Positions 1 to 6,135 of a DNA stretch of 9,058 nucleotides are shown piece by piece. The position numbers and the translations under genes were made by a program. The notes below the pieces were generated by a model, which saw nothing but the letters and a program-made list of their open reading frames with translations, was not told where the DNA came from and searched no databases. The first letter of the stretch is position 1. Every line of letters starts with the position of its first letter. The stretch is from Clostridium sp. CAG:273. GTDB taxonomy: Bacteria; Bacillota; Clostridia; TANB77; CAG-508. The stretch spans positions 1 through 9,058 of the forward strand of contig FR901490.1 of the NCBI GenBank assembly GCA_000438355.1, read 5' to 3'.

Positions 1-1708
1 ACAATATGATTACACTCCAAAACCTGCATATTATACTATGAAAAACTACTATGAAAATACCAATGGTGCAGAATATATAGGTACAGTAAACTTAGCAGAT
101 GGATTAGAAACACACGTATATGACAAAGATGGAAAAACTAAAATTATAACTTGGTCAACTAATACAAATAATACAATATCTATACCTTATGAAAATTTCA
201 CAGCAAGCGATATGTATGGTAATGCAATAGAAAATACAGATGGAACATTGAAAATTACATCTTCACCAGTTTACTTAGATAATGTTTCAACAAAATACTT
301 CTATGAAGCTATTTCAAATACTGCTTTACAAAAGTATGCAGAATTTGAAGAAAAATTTAGCGCAGAATTGAAAAGTGTAGATGGATTGCAAGAGCAATTA
401 GATAAATTAAAGAATTATATGTCATCTATTGCAAATAATAAGGCAGAAACTCAAGAAAAATCTATAGAAATGATGCATGAACATTTTTATTTAGGAACAA
501 TGATTTTAGATTCATTTAACAAAGACAAGTTAAATGTAGAATATGTAAAAGTAAGTTCAATGTTAGATATGCTAAATGACATAGGAAATTCATATGAAGA
601 TTTACTTACAGTAAGTGCTACTTCAAGAGAAGCTTACTATAAAGAAACAGAAAAATTGCTAAATAAAGCAGAAACTACAATTAATAATAATTCAGATTTA
701 AATATATTATATCCAAGCAAAATTTTGGATTTTGCAAAAGAACTACATGATAAGTCAAAATACATAATTGGATTAGAAGAAGAAAACGATATAAAAACAG
801 GGCTAATTGTAAGTAACAGTTTACATGCATACTATTTAGCAGATTGGGCAAATGACTTTGCAAATATATATGTAAATAAATACATTAAAGAAAATCCAGT
901 AACGGTAAGTTATTCAAATACAGATGAATTTACAAACAAAGATGTAACTGTAACTTTAAATATTGGTTCAGATTCAAAAGTAATTAATAATGAAGGAAAA
1001 AATACATATACATTTAATAAAAATGGTACATTTACTTTTGAATATGAAAGAAGAGGACAAGCTTTTAAACAAGAAATAACTGTTACAAATATAGATAAAG
1101 AAGCTCCAGTAATTTCTGGAATAGTTAACGGAAAAATTTATACAAATTCAGTAAAACCAGTTATAACAGATAAAAACTTAGCAAAAGTAGAAGTATTATT
1201 TAATGGTATTAGTATCCAGTTTAATTCTGGTAATACATTGAAAGAAGAGGGAATATATAATATTACTGCAACAGATAAAGCGGGAAATAGTACATCAATA
1301 GAGATGTATATTGTAGAAAAAGGTAAAGACGGATATGTTGTAGATGGAGAACATATTTTAAATGTAAGACAAGAAACAAAGGTAGAACAATTTGTTAAAA
1401 AATTCAATTTATCAACAGAATATACTATAAAAAGAAATAATAATAACTTGTTAAAGACAGATATAATTGCTACAGGAGATATTTTGCAATTAAAAAATGG
1501 TTCTGAATATACAATAATTGTAGCAGGAGATATTAATAGAGATGGAAAAGTAACTACATATGACTTAAGTACATTTAGAAGATATATCTTAAATTTAAGA
1601 GAGTTTGACAAACTAGAAGAAATGGCAGCAGATATTAATGTAGATAAACAAGAACTTGGAGTGAAAGATTATACAAGAATGAGAATAGAGATATTAGGAG
1701 AATATTAA
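1..1708 (+). CDS. Secreted dockerin-bearing protein, C-terminal part of a probable glycoside hydrolase (5' end outside window)
   Basis: The frame is open from base 2 to the stop at 1706-1708, with no stop before the first ATG at 38, so the gene begins upstream. The codons before and at that ATG read YTPKPAYYTMKNYY, a pattern typical of the last strand and helix of TIM-barrel glycoside hydrolases (GH5/GH39-like); the ATG is therefore internal. Numbering from that Met: residues 1-82 are a beta-sandwich of the kind that follows such barrels (TWS, DMYGN, SSPVYL); 86-285 are mostly helical; 287-352 and 355-426 are Ig-like domains (DVTVTL; ATDKAGN); 432-496 resemble the X-like module often placed before dockerins; 497-556 form a dockerin. 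The first dockerin loop is canonical (D498, N500, D502, G503, D509). The second (D532, N534, D536, D544) is one residue longer and lacks the Gly, so it is degenerate. The catalytic residues lie outside the window, so family and substrate are unknown. A role in trimming or degrading polysaccharide is inference. Confidence 0.75.
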   Translation, partial: QYDYTPKPAYYTMKNYYENTNGAEYIGTVNLADGLETHVYDKDGKTKIITWSTNTNNTISIPYENFTASDMYGNAIENTDGTLKITSSPVYLDNVSTKYFYEAISNTALQKYAEFEEKFSAELKSVDGLQEQLDKLKNYMSSIANNKAETQEKSIEMMHEHFYLGTMILDSFNKDKLNVEYVKVSSMLDMLNDIGNSYEDLLTVSATSREAYYKETEKLLNKAETTINNNSDLNILYPSKILDFAKELHDKSKYIIGLEEENDIKTGLIVSNSLHAYYLADWANDFANIYVNKYIKENPVTVSYSNTDEFTNKDVTVTLNIGSDSKVINNEGKNTYTFNKNGTFTFEYERRGQAFKQEITVTNIDKEAPVISGIVNGKIYTNSVKPVITDKNLAKVEVLFNGISIQFNSGNTLKEEGIYNITATDKAGNSTSIEMYIVEKGKDGYVVDGEHILNVRQETKVEQFVKKFNLSTEYTIKRNNNNLLKTDIIATGDILQLKNGSEYTIIVAGDINRDGKVTTYDLSTFRRYILNLREFDKLEEMAADINVDKQELGVKDYTRMRIEILGEY

Positions 1709-1723
1709 TTTCTCCTAATATCT
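1689..1723 (+). terminator. Stem-loop overlapping the stop codon of the dockerin gene
   Basis: AGATATTAGGAGA (1689-1701) pairs perfectly with TCTCCTAATATCT (1711-1723). One more A-T pair (1702/1710) leaves a 7-base loop that contains the TAA stop. No T-run follows at once, so it is not a textbook intrinsic terminator. It may still act as a weak terminator or as a 3'-end stabilising hairpin. Confidence 0.5.
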
Positions 1724-1793
1724 AACTATAACCAAATTAGAATTTTAAATCTTTTAAAATGTAATTTATAATAATTCTACTACTATAAGTGAA

Positions 1794-1811
1794 ATATATT
1801 TGTAAATATAT
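1794..1811. promoter_or_regulatory. AT-rich palindrome just upstream of the cohesin-gene promoter
   Basis: ATATATTT and AAATATAT are perfect inverted repeats around a central GT. The site ends 10 bases before the -35 box at 1822, where a regulator could bind. Composition is pure A/T apart from one G, so chance is a real alternative. Confidence 0.25.
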
Positions 1812-1821
1812 CGTAACACAA

Positions 1822-1850
1822 TTGTAAAAAATAAAATCTTGTTATATAAT
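1822..1850 (+). promoter_or_regulatory. Sigma-A-type promoter for the cohesin/LPXTG gene
   Basis: The -35 box is TTGTAA (1822-1827), the spacer is exactly 17 bases, and the -10 box is a perfect TATAAT (1845-1850). Transcription should start near 1857, giving a leader of about 45 bases before the ATG at 1902. No clear terminator lies between the cohesin gene and the cpsC-like gene, so this promoter may also drive cpsC and cpsD. Confidence 0.65.
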
Positions 1851-1901
1851 AACATTTATAGTAGAATATCATAAGATAAAATGTAAAAAGGAGAGAAAAA
1901 A

Positions 1902-2684
1902 ATGAAAAAATTAGTATCAATTATTTTATTATTATGCTTAGTTTGTTTAAGCTGTACAGTATATGCATCAGAACCACCAGCAACAGAAAATGCATCTGTT
2001 AATATAAAATTTGAAACAGTAAAAGATGAAAACAAAATAACAATTAAAATATCTACTGGAAAATTCGATGGAGTAAAAGAAGGCTCTGTAATGAGTGCTT
2101 CTATGTCATTAGTATATGATGACGCTAATATATCAAAAGTTTCTGGAAAAACAACAGATAACTGGAAAATAACAATTTCAGACGAAACAAAAATGGTTTT
2201 ATTAGAAAATGATAAAGCAAATTCTAATACACAATTTGTAGAATTAACATTTGAACTAAGAGATGTTAAAGAAGAAAAAACAGGTACAGTTTCTATAAAA
2301 GATTTTAATATATCAGATGGAAATCTTTTAGATGAAAAATATCCTACATATTCTGTTAATTATACAATAAAACCAGAAGGAACAGATGAAAACAATAATA
2401 ACAACGAAGAAAACAATATTCAAAATCAAATTACTAATGAAACACTTAATGGAGTAACAAATGAGACTACAAATAATACTAATACAGAAAATATAGTTAT
2501 TAACACACAAGAATCTAATAAAGAGACAGGAAGTACTGTAAATAATAGTAAAGACAATACAATAGCTCCAGACTCTAAATTACCTCAAACAGGTGTAAAT
2601 ATTTTCTTTATAGTAATAATTGCTGTAGTTATTACATTTGCAGTTGTAAAATTAGTAAAATATAAAGACATAGAAATAAAATAA
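1902..2684 (+). CDS. LPXTG wall-anchored protein with one cohesin-like domain
   Basis: This 260-residue protein has a clear wall-anchored layout. A signal peptide (1-22, Lys-rich start, hydrophobic core) ends at VYA with predicted cleavage before S23. Residues 32-157 are beta-rich and match the pattern of clostridial cohesin-like domains: alternating strands, a SASMSLVYD segment, KANSNTQFVELTFEL and a closing strand before the linker. Residues 158-226 are a low-complexity Asn/Thr/Glu spacer. The sorting signal is LPQTG (227-231), a membrane segment (233-253) and a short charged tail (KYKDIEIK). A class A-type sortase would link it to peptidoglycan; none is encoded here. The start is fixed by AAGGAGAG at 1888-1895. 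The gene lies directly between a dockerin protein and the capsule-control genes, so it is a candidate docking site for that dockerin. The cohesin call is by pattern only; another carbohydrate-binding-like beta-sandwich is possible. The wall-anchor call is firm. Confidence 0.8.
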   Translation: MKKLVSIILLLCLVCLSCTVYASEPPATENASVNIKFETVKDENKITIKISTGKFDGVKEGSVMSASMSLVYDDANISKVSGKTTDNWKITISDETKMVLLENDKANSNTQFVELTFELRDVKEEKTGTVSIKDFNISDGNLLDEKYPTYSVNYTIKPEGTDENNNNNEENNIQNQITNETLNGVTNETTNNTNTENIVINTQESNKETGSTVNNSKDNTIAPDSKLPQTGVNIFFIVIIAVVITFAVVKLVKYKDIEIK

Positions 2685-2770
2685 CAAATATAAATAATTT
2701 TTTTATACATTATTTAATATATAGTCTTTATATAGAGAATATCTTAAGCTAAATAGAAGGGAATTTTACC

Positions 2771-3475
2771 ATGGACGAATTAGATTTAAAAGATTTGTTT
2801 AACATGTTTTGGACAAGAAAATTTGAGATAATTTTAATTGTTATAATAGCAGTAGTTATAGGGTTTATTTATTCTTATGTATTAGTAAAGCCAGAATATA
2901 AATCTACAACATCCATATTATTGGCAAAATCTAATGCTGCTCAATCAGGTGATGGAACTATTACATCAACAGAAATTACGTTGAATCAAAAATTAGTTTC
3001 TACATATAGTGATTTAATAAAAACAGATAAGGTTTTAACACAAGTTATAAATAATTTGAAAATAGATAAAACAGTAGAGAATTTAAAGAAAAATATTCAA
3101 GTAACAGCAAAGGATGATACTGAAATAATAGCAATAAGCGTAACAGATGCAGATAGTGAAATGGCAAGAAAAATTGCAAATGAAGCTGCACAGGTGTTTA
3201 TTACTCAAATTGCACAACAATATTATAATATGGACAATGTTTATGTAGTAGATGAAGCAAAGGCAGAAAGCAAACCATATAATATAAATCATACAAAAGA
3301 TTTAATTATATTTGCTGCTGCAGGTTTCGTTATTGCATGTATTTATGTATTAATTGCCAACATGCTTGACACAACAGTTAAAAGTAAAGAAGATATAGAG
3401 AAAAAGTTGGGATTAACTGTTTTAACCTCTATACCAGTATGTGATTTTAAGAAAGCTAAAGGAGGCAAAAAATAA
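2771..3475 (+). CDS. cpsC: Wzz/CpsC-type polysaccharide co-polymerase and BY-kinase modulator
   Basis: The 234-residue protein has the Wzz-family layout: a short cytoplasmic N-terminus (MDELDLKDLFNMFWTRK), TM1 at about 18-39, an extracellular region of about 140 residues that opens with the family's KPEYKSTTSILL strand, and TM2 at about 177-199 after a Pro-containing approach (SKPYNINH). The C-terminal tail carries the conserved KSKEDIEKKLGLTVLTSIP segment. In Gram-positive bacteria such proteins sit in the membrane, activate the separate tyrosine kinase CpsD through the tail, and set polysaccharide chain length. The start is supported by AGAAGGG at 2755-2761. The gene follows the cohesin gene by 86 bases with no convincing terminator, and its stop overlaps the cpsD start (TAATG), so the two are translated together. 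The orthologous name is a family assignment; capsule, EPS or teichoic-type polymer cannot be told apart. Confidence 0.88.
   Translation: MDELDLKDLFNMFWTRKFEIILIVIIAVVIGFIYSYVLVKPEYKSTTSILLAKSNAAQSGDGTITSTEITLNQKLVSTYSDLIKTDKVLTQVINNLKIDKTVENLKKNIQVTAKDDTEIIAISVTDADSEMARKIANEAAQVFITQIAQQYYNMDNVYVVDEAKAESKPYNINHTKDLIIFAAAGFVIACIYVLIANMLDTTVKSKEDIEKKLGLTVLTSIPVCDFKKAKGGKK
3458..3465 (+). promoter_or_regulatory. Ribosome binding site of cpsD inside the end of cpsC
   Basis: AAAGGAGG lies within the last codons of the cpsC-like gene, 9 bases before the ATG at 3475 that overlaps its TAA stop. This near-consensus site plus the one-base overlap fixes the kinase start and indicates coupled translation of the pair. 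Confidence 0.8.
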
Positions 3476-4296
3476 TGAAAAAAGAATTAATTGCTGCAAG
3501 AGAGCCTAAGTCACCTATATCAGAATTATTTAGAACATTAAGAACAAATATACAATTTATGAATACAAAGACTGGATTAAAATCTTTGCTAGTTACATCA
3601 ACATCTCCATCAGAGGGAAAAAGTTGGGTTTCTTCTAATTTAGCTACAACATTTGCTCAAGCAGGTAAAAGAGTTATATTAGTAGATTGTGATATGAGAA
3701 AAGGAAGGCTTTTTTCTGTTTTCTCTGTTCCGCCAGCTCCTGGACTTTCAAATTATTTATCTGGGGTTAACTCAAATGGAGAAAGCGGAGATGAAAAAAT
3801 AGAGTCTTATATAAGAAAGACAGAAGTGGAAAACTTATATTTAATAACTGCAGGAAGTGTTCCGCCAAATCCTTCAGAGTTACTTGTTTCTGAAAAAATG
3901 GCAGAAACTATGAAAAAATTAGAAGATATGTGTGATATTGTAATTTATGATGGAACACCAACCAATTTAGTTACAGATGCACTTATTATTTCTAGAAATG
4001 TAGATAGTACTATTATAGTGTGTGCTTATAAATATACAAAAATTGATGACTTAGAAAGAGTAAAAAGAGACATCTTAAACGTAGGTGGCAAGATTGCTGG
4101 TGTTGTTATAAATAAAATGCCTATAGCTCAAAAAGAATATTATGCTTCTTACTATTATGGTTCTTCAACAGCTGTAACAACAACACATAAAAAAAGTACT
4201 AGAAATAAAGTTGACTTTGCAGCTAGAATAAGACCAGAAAATCAAGAAGGTAGCAGATTGTACAATATTGAAGAAAATAAAAATTCAGATGAATAA
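3475..4296 (+). CDS. cpsD: CpsD-type bacterial tyrosine kinase (BY-kinase)
   Basis: This 273-residue cytoplasmic protein is a MinD-like P-loop ATPase of the CpsD/CapB family. It autophosphorylates on a C-terminal tyrosine cluster and works with CpsC to control polysaccharide assembly. Visible motifs: the N-terminal oligomerisation segment SPISELFRTLRTNIQF (13-28); Walker A SPSEGKSW (44-51, K49, S50); Walker A' VILVDCDMRKGR (67-78, D71, D73); the PPNPSELL signature (130-137); and Walker B IVIYDGTP (155-162, D159), where the usual DTPP reads DGTP. The Tyr cluster is Y222, Y223, Y226, Y227 and Y228, and a further Y263 lies near the end. Position 51, usually Thr in Walker A, is Trp. The tail continues about 45 residues past the Tyr cluster, which is longer than in the simplest family members. 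Coupled to cpsC by TAATG overlap. A ParA/MinD role is unlikely given the RTLRTNI and Tyr-cluster signatures. Confidence 0.92.
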   Translation: MKKELIAAREPKSPISELFRTLRTNIQFMNTKTGLKSLLVTSTSPSEGKSWVSSNLATTFAQAGKRVILVDCDMRKGRLFSVFSVPPAPGLSNYLSGVNSNGESGDEKIESYIRKTEVENLYLITAGSVPPNPSELLVSEKMAETMKKLEDMCDIVIYDGTPTNLVTDALIISRNVDSTIIVCAYKYTKIDDLERVKRDILNVGGKIAGVVINKMPIAQKEYYASYYYGSSTAVTTTHKKSTRNKVDFAARIRPENQEGSRLYNIEENKNSDE

Positions 4297-4326
4297 AATA
4301 ACTAAAATATATAAAATTATGTAAAT

Positions 4327-4370
4327 ATTTAACCTTATAAAATTTATGCTGTAAATTTATAAGGTTAAAT
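4327..4370 (+). terminator. Long AT-rich stem-loop between cpsD and cpsB
   Basis: ATTTAACCTTATAA (4327-4340) pairs perfectly with 4357-4370. After one bulged A (4341) five more pairs form, leaving loop TGCTG (4347-4351), about 19 bp in all. There is no T-run after it, so it is not a standard terminator. It may attenuate read-through, mark an RNA-processing site or stabilise the cpsCD transcript. Confidence 0.45.
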
Positions 4371-4406
4371 TCATATAAAACGAAAATAAATGAAAGAGAG
4401 AAAATA

Positions 4407-5168
4407 ATGATTGATATACATTCACATTTAGTTTATGGAGTAGATGATGGCTCTAAAACAATAGAAGATACAATATATATGCTTAAAGAAGCAAAGAAAG
4501 TGGGATTTACAGATATAATTTGCACTCCACATTACATGGAAAGTTATTACGAGGTACCATGTAATGAAATTTTTAATAGGATTTTAAATGTTCAAAAATT
4601 AACAGAAGAAATAAATATAAAAATACATCAAGGAAATGAAATTTATGCAAATGAAAATATAATAGAATATATAAAATCTAAACAAGCTATGAGCTTAAAT
4701 AATAGTAGATATGTATTAATTGAATTTCCTATGCAAAATAAACCAATGAATATAGACCAAGTTATATATTTATTATTGCAAGAAGGAAAAACTCCAATTG
4801 TAGCACATCCGGAGAGATATAGCTATGTTAGAGAAAATCCCAATATGTTATTAGAATATATAGAACAAGGAGTTTTATTTCAAACAAATTATGGGAGCAT
4901 TATAGGAGTATATGGAAATGAAATTAAAGAAACTGCAAAAAAACTTCTAACACATAACATGATACACTTTTTAGGCTCAGATAATCATAGAGTAAACACA
5001 ATATATAAACACATACCAGAAGCATTAAAACTATTAGAAAAATGGATAGGACAAGAGAAGACATTAGAGCTTACAACAAATAATCCAAAATATATACTAA
5101 ATGATGAAAAATTAGAAATAGACGAACCCATAGAATTAAAGAAAACTCTATGGGGGTCTTGGAAATAG
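4407..5168 (+). CDS. cpsB: CpsB/CapC-type Mn-dependent protein-tyrosine phosphatase (PHP family)
   Basis: This 253-residue protein removes phosphate from the CpsD-type kinase and so closes the CpsBCD cycle. It is a PHP-fold metal phosphatase with the family's ordered motifs: MIDIHSHL (H5, H7), VDDGS (D13, D14), CTPHY (H42), GNEI (E78), AHPERY (H134, R137), a Gln-Thr-Asn segment at 159-161 and GSDNH (D192, H194). These His, Asp and Glu residues bind the di- or trinuclear metal centre, and none is missing. Length is normal for the family. The start is placed by a modest GAAAGAGAG at 4392-4400. Gene order here is C-D-B rather than the streptococcal A-B-C-D, and cpsB is separated from cpsD by 110 bases holding a long stem-loop, so its level may be set apart from that of the kinase. 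Histidinol phosphatase is the main alternative PHP enzyme, but the AHPERY motif and context favour CpsB. Confidence 0.9.
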   Translation: MIDIHSHLVYGVDDGSKTIEDTIYMLKEAKKVGFTDIICTPHYMESYYEVPCNEIFNRILNVQKLTEEINIKIHQGNEIYANENIIEYIKSKQAMSLNNSRYVLIEFPMQNKPMNIDQVIYLLLQEGKTPIVAHPERYSYVRENPNMLLEYIEQGVLFQTNYGSIIGVYGNEIKETAKKLLTHNMIHFLGSDNHRVNTIYKHIPEALKLLEKWIGQEKTLELTTNNPKYILNDEKLEIDEPIELKKTLWGSWK

Positions 5169-5184
5169 AATTTAATTTGATACT

Positions 5185-5295
5185 AAAGCAATATTATAGT
5201 TATTTTTAGTTCAACTGCGGACGCACTGCTACTTAAAATTTGTATGCACAAATTTTAAGACCTTGTTTCACTAATAATAACTATAATATTGCTTT
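5185..5295. repeat. 111-bp nested inverted-repeat element, MITE-like; possible terminator of cpsB
   Basis: Bases 5185-5210 and 5270-5295 are inverted copies matching at 25 of 26 positions (outer ends AAAGCAATATTATAG and its complement). Inside lies a second perfect hairpin: CTTAAAATTTGT (5232-5243), loop ATGC, ACAAATTTTAAG (5248-5259). The left internal arm (5211-5231) is a G+C-rich patch with a small TGCG-GA-CGCA palindrome. It encodes no protein. The structure fits a miniature inverted-repeat element or a folded RNA. A TTTTT run (5293-5297) at the outer stem's end could let it stop transcription from cpsB. No convincing target-site duplication is visible. Confidence 0.6.
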
Positions 5296-5415
5296 TTATA
5301 AGATTTATGTAAATTTTTTCAATATGATTGGTATGTAAGAGATTTATAAATTCAATTGGGGTATAAAAGGTGGGAAAATTTTATAGAAACTTCGCAGTAC
5401 AAATCGGAAAAATAG

Positions 5416-5431
5416 TATTGTAGATACAATA
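5416..5431. promoter_or_regulatory. 16-bp operator-like palindrome upstream of the XRE gene
   Basis: TATTGTA and TACAATA form a perfect 7-bp inverted repeat around GA. Its size and symmetry suit a dimeric helix-turn-helix protein such as the XRE product encoded 130 bases downstream. It sits about 72 bases before the likely -35 box, so its action on that promoter is uncertain. Confidence 0.35.
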
Positions 5432-5443
5432 AAGCAGTAATGC

Positions 5444-5483
5444 AATTTAGTTAAATAAACTGCAACTAAATTAATTGTTTATT
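5444..5483. repeat. Two interleaved inverted repeats upstream of the XRE promoter
   Basis: AATTTAGTT (5444-5452) is the exact complement-reverse of AACTAAATT (5464-5472). AATAAAC (5454-5460), inside the loop of that stem, is the exact complement-reverse of GTTTATT (5477-5483). As RNA this is an H-type pseudoknot order; as DNA it is a pair of overlapping palindromic sites. The predicted promoter lies downstream of it. Confidence 0.35.
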
Positions 5484-5502
5484 AAAGTAAACTAACTGTT
5501 GG

Positions 5503-5531
5503 TTGAATTTAGGAAATATCCGTAATAAAAT
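5503..5531 (+). promoter_or_regulatory. Probable promoter of the XRE regulator gene
   Basis: TTGAAT (5503-5508), a 17-base spacer and TAAAAT (5526-5531) make a reasonable sigma-A promoter. Transcription would begin near 5538. The strong ribosome binding site AAAGGAGGG (5545-5553) follows, 7 bases before the ATG at 5561. Confidence 0.5.
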
Positions 5532-5560
5532 AGAATTAACAATTAAAGGAGGGATTTTAT

Positions 5561-5956
5561 ATGTCAAACAAAACTTTTGGAGAAATGATTAGTTCTTTAA
5601 GAAGAGAAAAAAATATGACACAAAATGATTTAGCAGACAAAATGAATGTTACTGACAAAGCTGTGTCAAAATGGGAAAGAAATTTATCTTGCCCAGATAT
5701 TAATTCTATTCCAAAATTAGCAGAGATTTTAGGTGTTTCAGTAGAGAAATTATTAAATGCACAAACTAAACAAGAAAATAGCAAAGTAGAAGATATTATA
5801 AATATTGCCTTAATTGGAGTTAGTCTTGCAATGGGTATCTGTATCGTAGTTACTTCGGTATTAAAACAAATTGATATTAATAATGCAATTATTATGTTAG
5901 GAATAGGATTGAGTTGTTTGTCTATTTATTCGTTAAAGAATAAAAGGGATAATTAA
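5561..5956 (+). CDS. Membrane-anchored XRE-family transcriptional regulator
   Basis: This 131-residue protein starts with a Cro/C1-type helix-turn-helix (about 6-63): FGEMISSLRREKNMTQNDLA, then the recognition region TDKAVSKWERN and the closing LAEILGVSVEKLLN helix, all standard for the family. A short polar linker (66-77) leads to two hydrophobic segments (about 79-101 and 107-125) and a basic end (KNKRDN). This makes it a DNA-binding domain tethered to the membrane, a common clostridial layout. The ligand and targets are unknown. The start is fixed by AAAGGAGGG at 5545-5553. It has its own promoter and a strong terminator, so it is monocistronic. The next gene, a MATE-like transporter with a separate promoter, is the most obvious target, and self-regulation through the upstream palindromes is possible. 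Both are inference. Confidence 0.85.
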   Translation: MSNKTFGEMISSLRREKNMTQNDLADKMNVTDKAVSKWERNLSCPDINSIPKLAEILGVSVEKLLNAQTKQENSKVEDIINIALIGVSLAMGICIVVTSVLKQIDINNAIIMLGIGLSCLSIYSLKNKRDN

Positions 5957-5963
5957 ATATTTG

Positions 5964-5996
5964 AAATATGACACTTCATATAGAGTGTCATATTTT
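5964..5996 (+). terminator. Intrinsic terminator after the XRE gene
   Basis: AAATATGACACT (5964-5975) and AGTGTCATATTT (5984-5995) form a perfect 12-bp stem with an 8-base loop, ending in TTTT (5993-5996). It begins 8 bases after the TAA stop. The stem is nearly symmetric with A-runs on its left, so weak activity in the other direction is possible. Confidence 0.75.
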
Positions 5997-6077
5997 AAAT
6001 TAAAAGTTAATAACTTTTTCATTTGATAATTTAAGTTTTTTATGATAATATGGAAAAAATATTTATAGATGTTATAG

Positions 6078-6106
6078 TTGGTATGATATTTATGATAAAA
6101 TATAAA
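6078..6106 (+). promoter_or_regulatory. Probable promoter of the MATE-like transporter gene
   Basis: TTGGTA (6078-6083), a 17-base spacer and TATAAA (6101-6106) fit a sigma-A promoter, with transcription starting near 6113. A weaker alternative is TTGATA at 6023-6028 with GATAAT at 6044-6049 (15-base spacer). Confidence 0.5.
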
Positions 6107-6110
6107 GATA

Positions 6111-6135
6111 TAAAATAAAACAAAATAAAATAAAA
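6111..6135 (+). repeat. Five tandem pentamers (TAAAA type) in the transporter leader
   Basis: The bases read as two TAAAA, one CAAAA and two TAAAA units with no break. They run from just after the -10 box directly into the GGA of the ribosome binding site (AAAAGGA, 6132-6138). Short tandem units like these can change copy number by replication slippage and alter leader length. Confidence 0.55.

Larger units (their letters stand above)
5169..5560. other. 392-base non-coding gap between cpsB and the XRE regulator
   Basis: The first third is the nested inverted-repeat element. From about 5300 to 5560 I see no open frame of useful length on either strand, no tRNA-like fold and no recognisable remnant of a gene. 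This part contains three small inverted repeats (5416-5431, 5444-5472, 5454-5483) and the promoter and ribosome binding site of the regulator gene. Confidence 0.6.

Noticed and set aside
1138..1611. A 157-codon open frame on the minus strand inside the dockerin gene.
   Set aside because: It is the antisense shadow of an AT-rich coding region, with hydrophobic low-complexity content and no ribosome binding site or family pattern.
1902..1970. Possible lipoprotein signal at C15 or C18 of the cohesin protein.
   Set aside because: Neither Cys has a proper lipobox before it, while a VYA cleavage site and a full LPQTG anchor are present.
2685..2770. Promoter or terminator between the cohesin gene and cpsC.
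   Set aside because: The gap is AT-rich with several TATA-like strings and a repeated TATAGAG/TATAGTC pattern, but I find no well-spaced -35/-10 pair and no stable stem.
5300..5560. Decayed gene or riboswitch in the gap before the XRE gene.
   Set aside because: No frame gives a recognisable protein remnant, and I see none of the conserved cores of known riboswitch classes.
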